Part shown: positions 1 to 9,400 of the stretch, piece by piece
How positions within the stretch are numbered: the stretch's first letter is position 1
How the letters are laid out: the number at the start of each line of letters is the position of its first letter
Assembly: GCF_030070105.1 (NCBI RefSeq)
Contig: NZ_JASJOO010000006.1
Location: forward strand, 186,001-250,000
Direction of reading: 5' to 3'
From: Bermanella sp. WJH001
Lineage (GTDB): Bacteria; Pseudomonadota; Gammaproteobacteria; Pseudomonadales; Oceanobacteraceae
DNA length: 64,000 nt
Program-made: the position numbers and the translations under genes
The notes under the pieces: model-generated
What the model was told of the DNA's origin: nothing
The model's database searches: none
Seen by the model: the letters and a program-made list of their open reading frames with translations, nothing else

Positions 1-338
1 GTATCCGCTGTTTGTTCTTGTATTTGTTGGTTGTCTTGTGCCTCACGTATGCCTTCGCTTTGGGGCATGGGCTGACCACTGGGCGACTCGGCAAAACCAT
101 TACTGGTATTGGATTGAGTGATGTCATCCTCTATGTGTCGCGGAGGTGGCGGTATATCAGGTTTGGATTCTGGTTGTACTTTTGGTGGGGTAACCGGAGG
201 CTGTAGTGTGAACTCTAAGGTTTTATCACCTTGCTTTGTTGCAGGCACAGAAGGGCTATCTTTTAAAAACCAAGGAGTAAATACCAAAAGGTGTAAAAGC
301 AGGCTGAGTAAAATGGTAAAGCGTAAAACAGACTTCAT
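1..338 (-). CDS. TonB/TolA-like envelope protein, truncated by the left edge
   Basis: Reading the minus strand from the ATG at 338, the frame stays open to the window edge (about 112 codons). The product starts with a short basic stretch and one hydrophobic segment (residues about 5-20, rich in Leu), then a low-complexity, proline-rich region with alternating Pro/Lys/Glu (residues about 45-75) and a Gln/Asn/Glu-rich stretch. A single N-terminal membrane anchor followed by a Pro-rich periplasmic spacer is the layout of TonB/TolA-type proteins. The C-terminal domain that would settle the family lies outside the window. The plus-strand frames over the same bases have odd compositions and no ribosome site, so I take the minus frame. 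Function is inferred only from layout. Confidence 0.6.
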   Translation of the reverse strand, partial: MKSVLRFTILLSLLLHLLVFTPWFLKDSPSVPATKQGDKTLEFTLQPPVTPPKVQPESKPDIPPPPRHIEDDITQSNTSNGFAESPSGQPMPQSEGIREAQDNQQIQEQTAD

Positions 339-502
339 GACTCAGGATGATGTAATTAATTTTGAGTAACATTGCCATAGATAATTACCCGTTGGAAAGG
401 GTTTAGCCATGAGTCATATGTTATCGTCAGGATAGTTTGGACATATCCTGCTTATTTGGTTCAACTTTGAATCAAAATAATCATCCATAAAGCTGAGAAT
501 GT

Positions 503-1003
503 ATGAGTGAATTTATCGTCCCCGAATATCGTTATTGCCCACAGTGTGGGGCAAAAACAAAAGATCGTAAAATAGACGAGCAAGTGGTTAAGGTGTGCGC
601 GGCTAAATGCGGTTTTGGTTTTTTTAATAACCCAACGCCAGTGGTGGCGGTGATTGTAGAAACCCCTGAAGGGGTTGTTCTTGCCCATGATGTGAGCTGG
701 CCAAAGGGCATGATCAGCGTGATCACAGGTTACGTTGACCCCCATGAAATACCACAGCAAACCGCCATTCGTGAAACACACGAAGAGCTGGGTTTAAACG
801 CCTATGATCCGCAATTTGTTGGGCATTATATGTTTCATCAAAAAAATCAGTTAATCATTGCCTATGCAGTTAAAGCGCAAGGTGAGATTACCCTTAACCA
901 TGAGTTAGATGATTACCGAATTATTCCCATTGAGAAATTAAAGGTGTGGCTAGGGCCCACAGGTAACGCCGTGGCGGATTGGTTAGCCAACAAAAAGAGA
1001 TAA
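503..1003 (+). CDS. Nudix hydrolase with N-terminal zinc ribbon
   Basis: A 166-residue protein. Residues 12-36 carry four cysteines spaced as a zinc ribbon (CPQC and CxxxC), and residues 76-98 match the Nudix box: Gly76, then Glu82, then the REThEELGL segment holding the metal-binding glutamates. Proteins of this layout hydrolyse nucleoside diphosphate derivatives such as NADH, ADP-ribose or FAD in the cytoplasm; the substrate cannot be told from sequence alone. It is much shorter than E. coli NudC, so NADH pyrophosphatase activity is not assumed. It stands alone, divergent from the TonB-like gene and convergent with ychJ. Confidence 0.85.
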   Translation: MSEFIVPEYRYCPQCGAKTKDRKIDEQVVKVCAAKCGFGFFNNPTPVVAVIVETPEGVVLAHDVSWPKGMISVITGYVDPHEIPQQTAIRETHEELGLNAYDPQFVGHYMFHQKNQLIIAYAVKAQGEITLNHELDDYRIIPIEKLKVWLGPTGNAVADWLANKKR

Positions 1004-1027
1004 CGTCGAGAGTAGGTTGCGGTTTGC

Positions 1028-1468
1028 TTAACGCTGACAACACTTCTTATATTTTTTACTGCTGCCACACAGGCACACATCATTGCGTCCAAGCTCGATG
1101 GTGTGTGTATCGGTTTTGCCATCTACATAAAACCAGCGACCATGTTCAAATACGAAGTTGCTGATTTCTTCTAATACCGCAAATTCATTTTCATCTTTAA
1201 AAAACGCACAAAAATGCACTTGGTCTGTGTTGGTTTTGACGATATCCAGTTTTAACCAATTATTATCTGGCGATAGGTTTAGATCATTAGGGCGAGTGGA
1301 TATATGCCAGGTATCGCGTACATATTGGCTCAAACCTAATACATAACCACTAAAGCGTGAACGCATTAATTGCTCGGCAGTGGCAGGTATTTCACCTTTA
1401 TGAAATGGCTCGCAACATTGCTGGTACGAGCGCGCATTGGGTTGTTGCTGTTGGCAAGGACAAATCAT
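1028..1468 (-). CDS. ychJ: YchJ family SEC-C motif protein
   Basis: A 146-residue protein bracketed by two SEC-C-type metal-binding motifs. The N-terminal one is CPCQ with a CC pair near residue 18; the C-terminal one is CLCGSSKKYKKCC (residues about 132-144), a near-perfect SEC-C zinc motif. The middle (an LMRSRFSGYV stretch, then WH and W-Y residues) matches the NTF2-like YchJ domain. Its start overlaps the 3' end of the DUF3549 gene by 4 bases, so the two are probably translated together. The family is widespread, but its role is not established; metal binding is the only safe statement. Confidence 0.88.
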   Translation of the reverse strand: MICPCQQQQPNARSYQQCCEPFHKGEIPATAEQLMRSRFSGYVLGLSQYVRDTWHISTRPNDLNLSPDNNWLKLDIVKTNTDQVHFCAFFKDENEFAVLEEISNFVFEHGRWFYVDGKTDTHTIELGRNDVCLCGSSKKYKKCCQR

Positions 1469-2532
1469 GATTGGCGAGTATTCATTAATGCCTGCAATGC
1501 TTCACCCAAAATGGCTGGGCGATTTTCATTGCGCAAGGCATTTAATAATAAATTACGAATGCCAGGTAAAAACAATAAGTCCCCAGCAATTTTACAAAAC
1601 GCGGTAAATGCGCCGTCTTGCTCTTGATTTAACTGGGCAAGGTTCACCAAAAATGTCGTGATGCGCTCTGGCATAAAGGCAAGGTCATCATAGTTGCGAG
1701 TGGCAAAGGCCAGTACACAAGCTATGTGAGTGGCGTAGTCGCTGTTAAACCAGCTTTGCCATGCTTCAATACGCAAGGTATCACTTTGACTGGCACCTAT
1801 GATACGCATGGCGGCTTCAATGTTGATGATGTTGTCTTGGGTATTAAGGTCGTGCTGGAAGCGTTTAAGCATAACCTCAGTGAGGTCGATTGGCAGGGTG
1901 TGGTGTTCTAAACACTGAGAGAACGCCAATAATGCTTCGCTTGGCATGTGAGGTAAACAGGCTTTTAAGCTGGCCTTGTGTTCAGTTAGGCGGGCACTGA
2001 CATCGGCAATGCCTTGTAAACCCAGACCTTCAAAATTGGCTAGATTCTCGCGGTTTAACGTGCCGGCCTGTAAATACTTAACCACGCTATTGTAATGTTC
2101 TGATGGTTTACGGTGTTGGCTGGTTTGAATCATGGCGTGCAAGTTGGCCAAGCGTACGTTGTCGGGCTTAAAAGCAAACGGATTGTCTTTCAGCGGATCT
2201 TCGATTTCGCTGTCTACTTTTAACGGGGTTTTGCTTAACTCGATTAAACGGCGAACCAGATCATCACGCACATAAGGAATGATTTTGCCTTGTTCATCCA
2301 ATGGCCATTTTAAAAACATAAGCGTTTCGTTTTCTGGCTGTTTTGGTGGGCTGATGTACAGGGCTAACCAAGCGTGCTGCAAGTAAGGGTGGGGATAGGC
2401 ACTGTCTGAGGACTCAAATTTTTTAAACTGGGCTTTATCCACCTTGATAATGCGACGACCCACATCATATAAACGATATTGGCCATCAAGCTGTGCTAAA
2501 TATTCGTTTAATTCCATGACCGCTCTACTCAC
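1465..2532 (-). CDS. DUF3549 family protein
   Basis: A 355-residue soluble protein, mostly helical, without signal peptide or membrane segments. The N-terminal third (YRLYDVGRRI..., then a YPHPYLQHAWLAL stretch and an LKWPLDEQG stretch) is what I recognise as DUF3549, a family found in pseudomonads and relatives with no known function. The rest looks like helical repeats. An internal ATG at 2517 (MELNEYLAQ...) is an alternative start and may be the true one, since the first five residues are not obviously conserved. It is the first gene of a two-gene minus-strand unit with ychJ. Confidence 0.75.
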   Translation of the reverse strand: MSRAVMELNEYLAQLDGQYRLYDVGRRIIKVDKAQFKKFESSDSAYPHPYLQHAWLALYISPPKQPENETLMFLKWPLDEQGKIIPYVRDDLVRRLIELSKTPLKVDSEIEDPLKDNPFAFKPDNVRLANLHAMIQTSQHRKPSEHYNSVVKYLQAGTLNRENLANFEGLGLQGIADVSARLTEHKASLKACLPHMPSEALLAFSQCLEHHTLPIDLTEVMLKRFQHDLNTQDNIINIEAAMRIIGASQSDTLRIEAWQSWFNSDYATHIACVLAFATRNYDDLAFMPERITTFLVNLAQLNQEQDGAFTAFCKIAGDLLFLPGIRNLLLNALRNENRPAILGEALQALMNTRQS

Positions 2533-2596
2533 CGTAAGATAAAAGCCGCCATTATACCTAAGATCTTAGGTTTGTGAGGCAAAAAATCACAGGGTT

Positions 2597-3358
2597 TTAT
2601 GGCACCAAGGCTGCGAGTAAAAAGAGGTAAATCAGAACCTCATGCACTTGCTGGCTGGCACCTAGGGCATCGCCGGTATAACCCTGTAAGCGATGCTGAT
2701 ACCAGCGCCAAGTGATTAAAAATACAGTTACCCCCATAATCAGTAACCCTGTGCTCACCCATGACCCTAGAAAATACAGAGGCAGCACAGCAAAGGCCCA
2801 AGCTAAAACCATATCCTGTGCGTGCCATGTTTTAGCAATGGGCTTGGCTTTGCTTAGGGCATCTTCTTGAACATAGGGCATGACCATCACCAAGCTGATA
2901 GCCCAAGCGCGACTTAAACTGTGGGCCACCAAAAGACTGATGAATAACTCGGTTACCGGTATTTCACTGAGCCCACGCCACTTCAGCAATAATATGATCA
3001 GCAACCCACATACACCATACGTACCAAGGCGGCTGTCTTTCATAATGCGCAAGATATCCGCTTGGGTATAACCGCCACCAAAACCATCACATAAATCGGC
3101 AAAGCCGTCTTCGTGAAAGGCCCCTGTGAATAAAATGCCGGCAATCATGCAAATTAGAATGCTCACATCATGGGGCAGCACTTGAGCGCATAACGCGTAA
3201 ACCCCGTAACACCAAAGCGCCACTAAATAACCAATAAAGGGAAAGTAGCCGCTGGCGCGGTTGAGTTGCTCACCACTGTAGTCGACCCAGCTTGGGCCTG
3301 GGATGCGGCTATAAAAAGTGAGAGCGTTAAAAAAACGGTTTATCTGCTGTTTAAACAT
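2597..3358 (-). CDS. cobS: Adenosylcobinamide-GDP ribazoletransferase (cobalamin synthase)
   Basis: CobS joins adenosylcobinamide-GDP to alpha-ribazole to make adenosylcobalamin in the inner membrane, the last assembly step of the nucleotide loop. The 253-residue protein is almost entirely hydrophobic, with about six membrane segments. It carries the family hallmark near residue 85, HEDGFADLCDGFGGG, with acidic residues that bind metal, followed by LRIMKDSRLGTYG. The length is normal. No other cobalamin gene is in the window and no cobalamin riboswitch is visible upstream. The 5' end overlaps the start region of the divergent yqcC-like gene when the long reading of the latter is used, which argues for the shorter yqcC start. 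Confidence 0.93.
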   Translation of the reverse strand: MFKQQINRFFNALTFYSRIPGPSWVDYSGEQLNRASGYFPFIGYLVALWCYGVYALCAQVLPHDVSILICMIAGILFTGAFHEDGFADLCDGFGGGYTQADILRIMKDSRLGTYGVCGLLIILLLKWRGLSEIPVTELFISLLVAHSLSRAWAISLVMVMPYVQEDALSKAKPIAKTWHAQDMVLAWAFAVLPLYFLGSWVSTGLLIMGVTVFLITWRWYQHRLQGYTGDALGASQQVHEVLIYLFLLAALVP

Positions 3359-3406
3359 GGGGATTCACGCATAATATCGGCGGCCATCATAACACGGAGA
3401 ATTCAT

Positions 3407-3727
3407 TTGAGTGATGCAAGGTATCAGGCATTAAGTGATGCCATTAATCATCTTATTGAACAAATGCAAAGCGAGCAGCTTTGGTCTGCAATTTCACCTG
3501 ATGAACATGCATTAAAAAGTACACAGCCGTTTTGCCTGGACACATTAACGTTTGAACAGTGGCTTCAATTTGTCATGGTGCCTACATTTTTAAACATGAT
3601 CAGGCAACGCCAAGCATTGCCAAAACAATGTGATATTGAGCCAATGGCCCAGCAAGTTTGGCAACAACGATACTTAATGGTGCAAGCCAGCATTAAAGCC
3701 ATTGATGAGGTTATTTCAGCTGGCTGA
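3407..3727 (+). CDS. yqcC: YqcC family protein
   Basis: I choose the TTG at 3407 as start. It has a GGAG ribosome site at 3396-3399 (7 bases spacing) and gives a 106-residue product, near the usual YqcC length of about 110. The longer open frame from 3266 would run through the 5' end of cobS on the other strand. Features typical of the family are the N-terminal helix ending in LW, the CLDTLTFEQWLQFVMVPTF segment and a C-terminal run of helices. Members are small soluble helical proteins often found beside the pseudouridine synthase truC; that partner is not here. The function is unknown. Confidence 0.75.
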   Translation: MSDARYQALSDAINHLIEQMQSEQLWSAISPDEHALKSTQPFCLDTLTFEQWLQFVMVPTFLNMIRQRQALPKQCDIEPMAQQVWQQRYLMVQASIKAIDEVISAG

Positions 3728-4077
3728 GCTTGACCAATAAAAAATTGACGATTTGCTGTTTGTTATTTAAACACTTGAAAAATATTTATAAAAACAATTG
3801 ACATAGGCACAAGTTGACTAACTTTATACACAAAATAGAAAAGCCAGCTTAAAATGTGTATAAAATGCGAACATAGTTTAAAAAAAGACTATAAAAAATA
3901 CACAAAGTCTTGATTTTAAAGGGTTTTAAAGGTGTTGTTTAAAAAACGTACATTTTAAGTATGACTGTGATTTTTCGCCGTTTAGCGGCATTTATCACAA
4001 TCTAATTCACAGAGTTATCCACAGTAACTGGGGATAAACAAAACCGTAATATTTTTGACGTAAACTAAGGAGGCCGT
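3728..4077. promoter_or_regulatory. AT-rich gap with a cluster of DnaA-box-like sites
   Basis: This 350-base gap has no gene. It holds a consensus DnaA box TTATCCACA at 4015-4023, TTATACACA at 3824-3832, its reverse complement at 3855-3863, and TTTATCACA at 3990-3998, in a very AT-rich context with runs of A and TTTTAAA. A hairpin (GCCG-tttag-CGGC, about 3977-3989) is framed by TGTGAT (about 3965) and ATCACA (about 3993). A ribosome site (AAGGAGG) precedes the gene at 4078. The sites are read directly; whether DnaA binds them, and for regulation or replication, is unknown. Confidence 0.5.
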
Positions 4078-4305
4078 ATGCCATTCATTGCAGCTGGGGC
4101 GTTTATTTTGGGGTTGGTAATTGCTTACCTGCTATTCGCTCGCTCAGCCAACAACCGTGCTAACCAATATCAAGATGATTTAAAAGCCGCAAAATCATTG
4201 CTTGATGATGCACAAAAAGAGCGTGAACAACTTAAGCAAGAATTGGCCGATTGCCAATACAAGATGAAAGAGCTCGAAAAAGACCTAAGACACGCACAAA
4301 AGTAA
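4078..4305 (+). CDS. Small membrane-anchored coiled-coil protein
   Basis: A 75-residue protein with one N-terminal membrane segment (residues about 3-21, FIAAGAFILGLVIAYLLF) followed by a charged heptad-patterned helix to the end (Lys/Glu/Leu/Gln-rich, LLDDAQKEREQLKQELADC...). The layout recalls ZapG/YhcB (DUF1043), but the protein is only about half as long and I do not see the family's C-terminal part, so I leave it unnamed. It has a strong ribosome site (AAGGAGG) and a hairpin right after the stop, so it is most likely a monocistronic gene driven from the DnaA-box-rich gap. Confidence 0.7.
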   Translation: MPFIAAGAFILGLVIAYLLFARSANNRANQYQDDLKAAKSLLDDAQKEREQLKQELADCQYKMKELEKDLRHAQK

Positions 4306-4314
4306 CATCACTTT

Positions 4315-4345
4315 GAATCTTTGATGTGTGATTCATCAAAGATTC
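4315..4345 (+). terminator. Perfect 12 bp hairpin after the coiled-coil gene
   Basis: GAATCTTTGATG (4315-4326) pairs fully with CATCAAAGATTC (4334-4345) across a 7-base loop. It lies 10 bases behind the stop codon. It lacks a clear T-run, so it may be a weak terminator or an mRNA 3' stabiliser. Confidence 0.55.
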
Positions 4346-4399
4346 TCATAGATTTACACGCTACAATCACTGATCAAATAAAAATAATAAGTGAATATC

Positions 4400-5533
4400 A
4401 TGAACAAATACCTCATGGCCGTGCTCGTGCTGTGCTTAAGCGCATGTGAGAGCGAAGACGGCGGCATCAGTTTTACCCGCGATACCAGCAACCTTGAAAT
4501 CAATGTCAACGGCGGTAAAGAAAATCAACTGCCTGACTATTTAGCAGAACAATACAGCCTTGTGGCAGGGGACAATCGTGCCTGTGCTTATGGTGTGCTC
4601 AATGCATTTAGTACCAGTTACTTCAAATGCTGGGGGGATCGGATTATCGGCGACTATGTTTCTGAAAACGTGACGGGTCAATACAAGATGTTAAGCATTG
4701 GTGACGATCACGTGTGTACCACACTGAGTGACTTTGGTGGGCGTCGTGTGGGCTGTGCTGGTAATAACGCCTATGGCCAAACCATTGACCCAGAAGTTGC
4801 TTTGTCGGCAGAAACCCGCCAAGGCCATTGGCTGCAATCCCCTTATGTATTGGCCAGCGGCGATCAGCATAATTGTGCCGTTGATGCTTATGGTGTGTAT
4901 TGCTGGGGAGATAATTCATTAGGACAAACAAATGTTCCTGCGTTGACAGCCCCTAAATGGGTTGTGGCAGGTGGCAATACGTCATGCGCCATTGATGGTG
5001 ATGACAGTGTTGTGTGTTGGGGCGATTTAACTGCTGGGCAGGCAGATGTACCAGAATCTCTTGGCCTTGTCAGTCATGTGGCGGTGGGTAGTGATTTTGT
5101 GTGTGCCATTAGTGCAGGCCAGGTAACGTGTTGGGGGAATACTCAAAACTGGATAAGTACAGATGTATTAAGCGCTGTGTATATTTCAGCAGGGGCGCGT
5201 CATGCTTGTGTGCTTAACCAAGAACAAGCACGTACAAATGAGCAAAGTGGCCTTCGTGCTTATTGTTTTGGTGATCAAGGCAACCAAACGGGTTTATTAG
5301 ACGTACCAAGCGGTGTGCAAAATAATATTCGCAGTGTTGCGGCTGGTAATGGTTTTACCTGCACCATGAGTGTTTATGATGGCAATGAATTTGTGGGTAA
5401 TACTACCCATAACGGTTTTCACTGTTGGGGGCGCAACGACAAAGGTCAGGCGGTTTCCCCTAAAGTCATGTGTTTAAACTATCACAAAACAGCGGTTAAT
5501 CCTGACGAGCGGTTTTGCCCAAAGATTGATTAA
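4400..5533 (+). CDS. RCC1-like seven-repeat lipoprotein
   Basis: The ATG at 4400 gives MNKYLMAVLVLCLSAC, a lipoprotein signal with lipobox LSAC; a GTG at 4391 is an alternative. The mature protein contains seven repeats, each with a central Cys followed by a Cys-Trp-Gly-type turn: CWGD, CAGN, CWGD, CWGD, CWGN, CFGD and CWGR. Several are followed by GQ and a VP pair. This is the pattern of RCC1/BLIP-II-like seven-bladed propellers, here with two cysteines per blade, which would suit one disulfide per blade outside the cytoplasm. The role is unknown; such propellers usually bind proteins. It is a stand-alone gene, with the DUF1499 gene 58 bases downstream. Confidence 0.8.
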   Translation: MNKYLMAVLVLCLSACESEDGGISFTRDTSNLEINVNGGKENQLPDYLAEQYSLVAGDNRACAYGVLNAFSTSYFKCWGDRIIGDYVSENVTGQYKMLSIGDDHVCTTLSDFGGRRVGCAGNNAYGQTIDPEVALSAETRQGHWLQSPYVLASGDQHNCAVDAYGVYCWGDNSLGQTNVPALTAPKWVVAGGNTSCAIDGDDSVVCWGDLTAGQADVPESLGLVSHVAVGSDFVCAISAGQVTCWGNTQNWISTDVLSAVYISAGARHACVLNQEQARTNEQSGLRAYCFGDQGNQTGLLDVPSGVQNNIRSVAAGNGFTCTMSVYDGNEFVGNTTHNGFHCWGRNDKGQAVSPKVMCLNYHKTAVNPDERFCPKID

Positions 5534-5591
5534 TGTGAACCAATGGCGCTGCTGTGTATCTGAATGTGCCTAAAAATTTAAGGAGCTGTGT

Positions 5592-6344
5592 ATGTTAAGT
5601 AAGATCCCTGCAAACAAATTAAAATGGCTGGCGGTTATTTTAATAGCGTTATATCCACTGGCTATTGTGGCTGCGCGTTTGGATGTGATGCATTTTAGAA
5701 ATAGCTTTTTGATTTTTATTATCTGCGCCTTAATTGGCTTTGTGGTATTGGTGTTGTCGATTTTCAAATTATCTAAAGCCCAAGAAGGGGAGTCCGCTTC
5801 ACTGCTGATTGCCATCGTATTAACGGCCATTCCACTTGGCTTGCTGGGTTCTAATATTGTCAAAGCGCGCACGTTACCGTTTATCCACGACATAACCACC
5901 GACATACAAAACCCTCCACAGTTTATTGCAGCTGCAACGGATCGCTCAGCGGATGATCATTCTGTTGAGTATGAAGGCAATGTGATTGCCCAACTACAGG
6001 TGACAGGTTATCCAAATCTCACCACCTTAGAGCTTAATCAGCCGGTTGATAAGGTGGTGTCGCAGGCTCAAGCCGTGGTTCAAGCTATGGGCTGGGAGGT
6101 ACTGGCCAGCAATACCGAGCAATCGCCATTTACCATTGAAGCGGTGGATGAAAGCCTGCTGTTTGGTTTTAAAGATGATGTGGTGATTCGCATTGAATCC
6201 TTCACCACGCCTGAGCAAAATGTAGACGTGCCGGCTAAAACGCGAGTGGATGTGCGCAGCATGAGCCGTGTGGGTAAAAGTGACTTAGGTGCCAATGCGG
6301 CACGTATTGAATCCTTTTTAGACAACTTGAAAAATCGTTTCTAA
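5592..6344 (+). CDS. DUF1499 domain membrane protein
   Basis: A 250-residue protein with three hydrophobic segments (about residues 10-28, 36-58 and 70-86), then a soluble C-terminal domain. That domain opens with PFIHDITTDIQNPPQF, the signature start of DUF1499, and continues with the DDVVIRIES and DVRSMSRVGKSDLGANAARIESF segments that are also typical. The function of the family is unknown. An AGGAG ribosome site precedes the ATG. The gene ends about 70 bases before dnaE. Confidence 0.85.
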   Translation: MLSKIPANKLKWLAVILIALYPLAIVAARLDVMHFRNSFLIFIICALIGFVVLVLSIFKLSKAQEGESASLLIAIVLTAIPLGLLGSNIVKARTLPFIHDITTDIQNPPQFIAAATDRSADDHSVEYEGNVIAQLQVTGYPNLTTLELNQPVDKVVSQAQAVVQAMGWEVLASNTEQSPFTIEAVDESLLFGFKDDVVIRIESFTTPEQNVDVPAKTRVDVRSMSRVGKSDLGANAARIESFLDNLKNRF

Positions 6345-6415
6345 AAAAGCCTGCGAATGCGCTGCAAGGGAGCGGGGAGTTGGTTACAATAGACCCGGAT
6401 TTTAAGGGGTAGAGC

Positions 6416-9400
6416 ATGGCCGATTCATTTGTACATTTACGCATTCACACAGAGTTTTCTTTGGTGAATGGGATCGTGCGTGTAAAAGATCTCATTAAAA
6501 ACGCATCAGCGGACGCCCAGATGGCATTAGCCATCACTGACCAAAGCAATATGTTTGCTTTGGTCAAATTTTATAACGCGTGTCTGGGTGCGGGTATCAA
6601 GCCAATCTTAGCGGCCGATGTGTACCTTGAACGTGAAGACGATCCCGCCAACCCTTACAACATTACCCTCTACGCACAAGATCAAACCGGCTACCGTAAC
6701 CTGACGGAGCTGGTCAGTTTTGGTTTTACTAAAAACCAACATCACGATAAACCCCAATTAAAATTTGAATGGTTCGCCGAACGCAGCGCCGGCCTTATCG
6801 CCTTATCGGGTTTTCAACAGGGTGATATTGGTGAAGCCCTATTAAAAGGCAAAGATGAATTAGCGGTTACCCGCTTAAATAAATGGCGCGAGTATTTTCC
6901 GGGTCGCTTTTATTTAGAATTACAACGTACCAATCGTGCTAACGACGAAGTGTTGGTGCAAAAAACCTTGGTATTAGCTCGCGAGCAACAATGCCCAGTG
7001 GTGGCCACCAATGACGTTCACTTTATCAATGAAGAGGATTTTGACGCTCACGAATCCCGAGTGTGCATCGGTGACAGTGTCACCCTAGACGATCCTCGTC
7101 GAGAAAAACGCTACAGCGATCAGCAGTATTTAAAAACCCAGCAGCAAATGATTGAGTTGTTTGCGGACATTCCAAGTGCCATTGATAACACGGTTGAAAT
7201 TGCTCAGCGTTGCAGTGTTGAAGTATTACTGGGCAAATATTTCTTACCCGAATTCCCCATTCCAGATGGGTTAACTGAAAACGACTTTTTCCGAAAAGTG
7301 TCCTACGAAGGCTTAGAAGAGCGCCTTGAATTTATTTTAGATAAAAATCAAAGCGATTATGAAGCGCGCCGCAAAGAATATGTTGATCGTTTGGATTTCG
7401 AGCTGGATATCATTATCCAAATGGGTTTCCCCGGTTACTTCTTAATCGTAATGGACTTTATCCAATGGGCTAAAGACAACGATGTACCCGTGGGCCCAGG
7501 TCGTGGTTCTGGTGCGGGTTCCTTGGTGGCTTACGCGCAAAAAATTACCGACATAGACCCACTAGAATATGACCTACTATTCGAGCGATTCTTAAACCCT
7601 GAACGTGTTTCCATGCCCGATTTCGATATCGACTTTTGCATGGAAAAACGTGAAATGGTGATTGATTACGTAGCCGATCATTACGGCCGTGATGCGGTAT
7701 CGCAAATCGTAACCTATGGCACCATGGCGGCAAAAGCAGTTGTGCGTGACGTGGCGAGGGTATTGGGTAAAAGCTATGGTCTGGCTGATAAGTTATCAAA
7801 AATGATTCCAGCTGATCCCGGTATGAAACTGGCGGTGGCCTATGAACAAGAAGAAGTGCTGCGTGACTTTTTAAAAGAAGATGACGAAGCGCTCGAAATT
7901 TGGGAGATGGCCACCAAGCTTGAAGGCATCACCCGTCAAACGGGTAAACACGCCGGTGGTGTGGTTATCGCACCCACTAAATTAACGGACTTCTCGCCCA
8001 CTTTGTGTGACGAAGAAGGTAAGGGTCTGGTGACCCAGTTTGATAAAAACGACGTTGAAAGCGCGGGTCTGGTTAAGTTCGACTTTTTGGGGTTGCGTAC
8101 CCTGACCATCATTGACTGGGCATTAAAAACCATCAATGCCATTCGCGCAAAAAGTGATTTAGAACCCTTATTCATTGAAGAGATTCCATTAGACGATCCT
8201 GCATCGTATGCACTGTTAAAAGAAGCCAAAACCACGGCGGTGTTCCAGTTGGAATCCCGTGGTATGAAAGACCTGATTCGCCGTTTAGAGCCCGACAACA
8301 TTGAAGAAATGATCGCATTGGTGGCCCTGTTTCGCCCAGGCCCACTTGAGTCGGGCATGGTAGATGACTTTATTAACCGTAAACATGGTCGTGCAGAGGT
8401 GGCTTATCCACACCCTGATTTCCAACACGACAGTTTAAAAGAAATACTTGAACCCACCTACGGCGTAATCGTTTACCAAGAACAGGTAATGCAGATCGCA
8501 CAGGTATTGGCGAACTATACCCTTGGCGGCGCCGACATGTTACGTCGTGCTATGGGTAAGAAAAAACCCGAAGAAATGGCCAAGCAACGTCAAACCTTCC
8601 GCGAGGGTGCTGAGTCCATCAACGTGGATGGCGATCTCGCCATGAAGATCTTCGACTTGGTAGAAAAGTTCGCCGGTTACGGCTTTAACAAATCTCACTC
8701 CGCAGCCTATGCGGTGGTGTCTTATCAAACCCTGTGGTTAAAAACCCATTACCCAGCACCATTTATGGCAGCGGTATTAACCTCTGATATGCAGAACACC
8801 GACAAGGTGGTGATCTTCATAGAAGAATGTCGCGAAATGAATCTTGATCTGGTTTTACCCGATGTCAATCAATCTGAATTTGGTTTTACGGTGAATGATG
8901 ACGGTGCCATTGTGTATGGTTTAGGCGCGGTAAAAGGGGTCGGTGAAGGCCCAATTGAAGCCATTATTAAAGCCCGAAATGAAGTGGGTCAGTTCAATGA
9001 TATCTTCCATTTCTGTAAATCTGTGGATAAAAGTAAGTTGAATAAACGGGTGATGGAAGCCTTAGTGCGCTGCGGAGCATTTGATAAAATTGGTCCAAAC
9101 CGTTCGGTGTTATTTGCCACCATTGAAGACGCCTTAAAAGCCGCAGATCAAAATGCGAAAAACGCAGCGGCCGGCATTATGGACATGTTTGGCGAAGTAG
9201 AAGAAGAGGCCAACCTAAACCCTTACGACGATTACATCCATAAAGTACGGGACTGGAACCCAAAACAAAAACTACAGGGCGAAAAAGACACTCTTGGTTT
9301 ATTTGTTACCGGCCACCCGTTTGATGAATATGAAAAAGAAGTGCGCAAAATGGCGCGCACCAAGCTTGCCAATATTCAAGCGGATAAAAAGCCACAAAAA

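Noticed and set aside
12..369. Plus-strand open frames at the left edge
   Set aside because: They lie opposite the minus-strand TonB-like frame, have Trp/Gly-heavy composition and no ribosome site.
3728..4077. Calling the DnaA-box cluster oriC
   Set aside because: dnaA, gidA/mnmG, rpmH or parAB are not nearby, and skew over the whole chromosome cannot be seen, so I report only a cluster.
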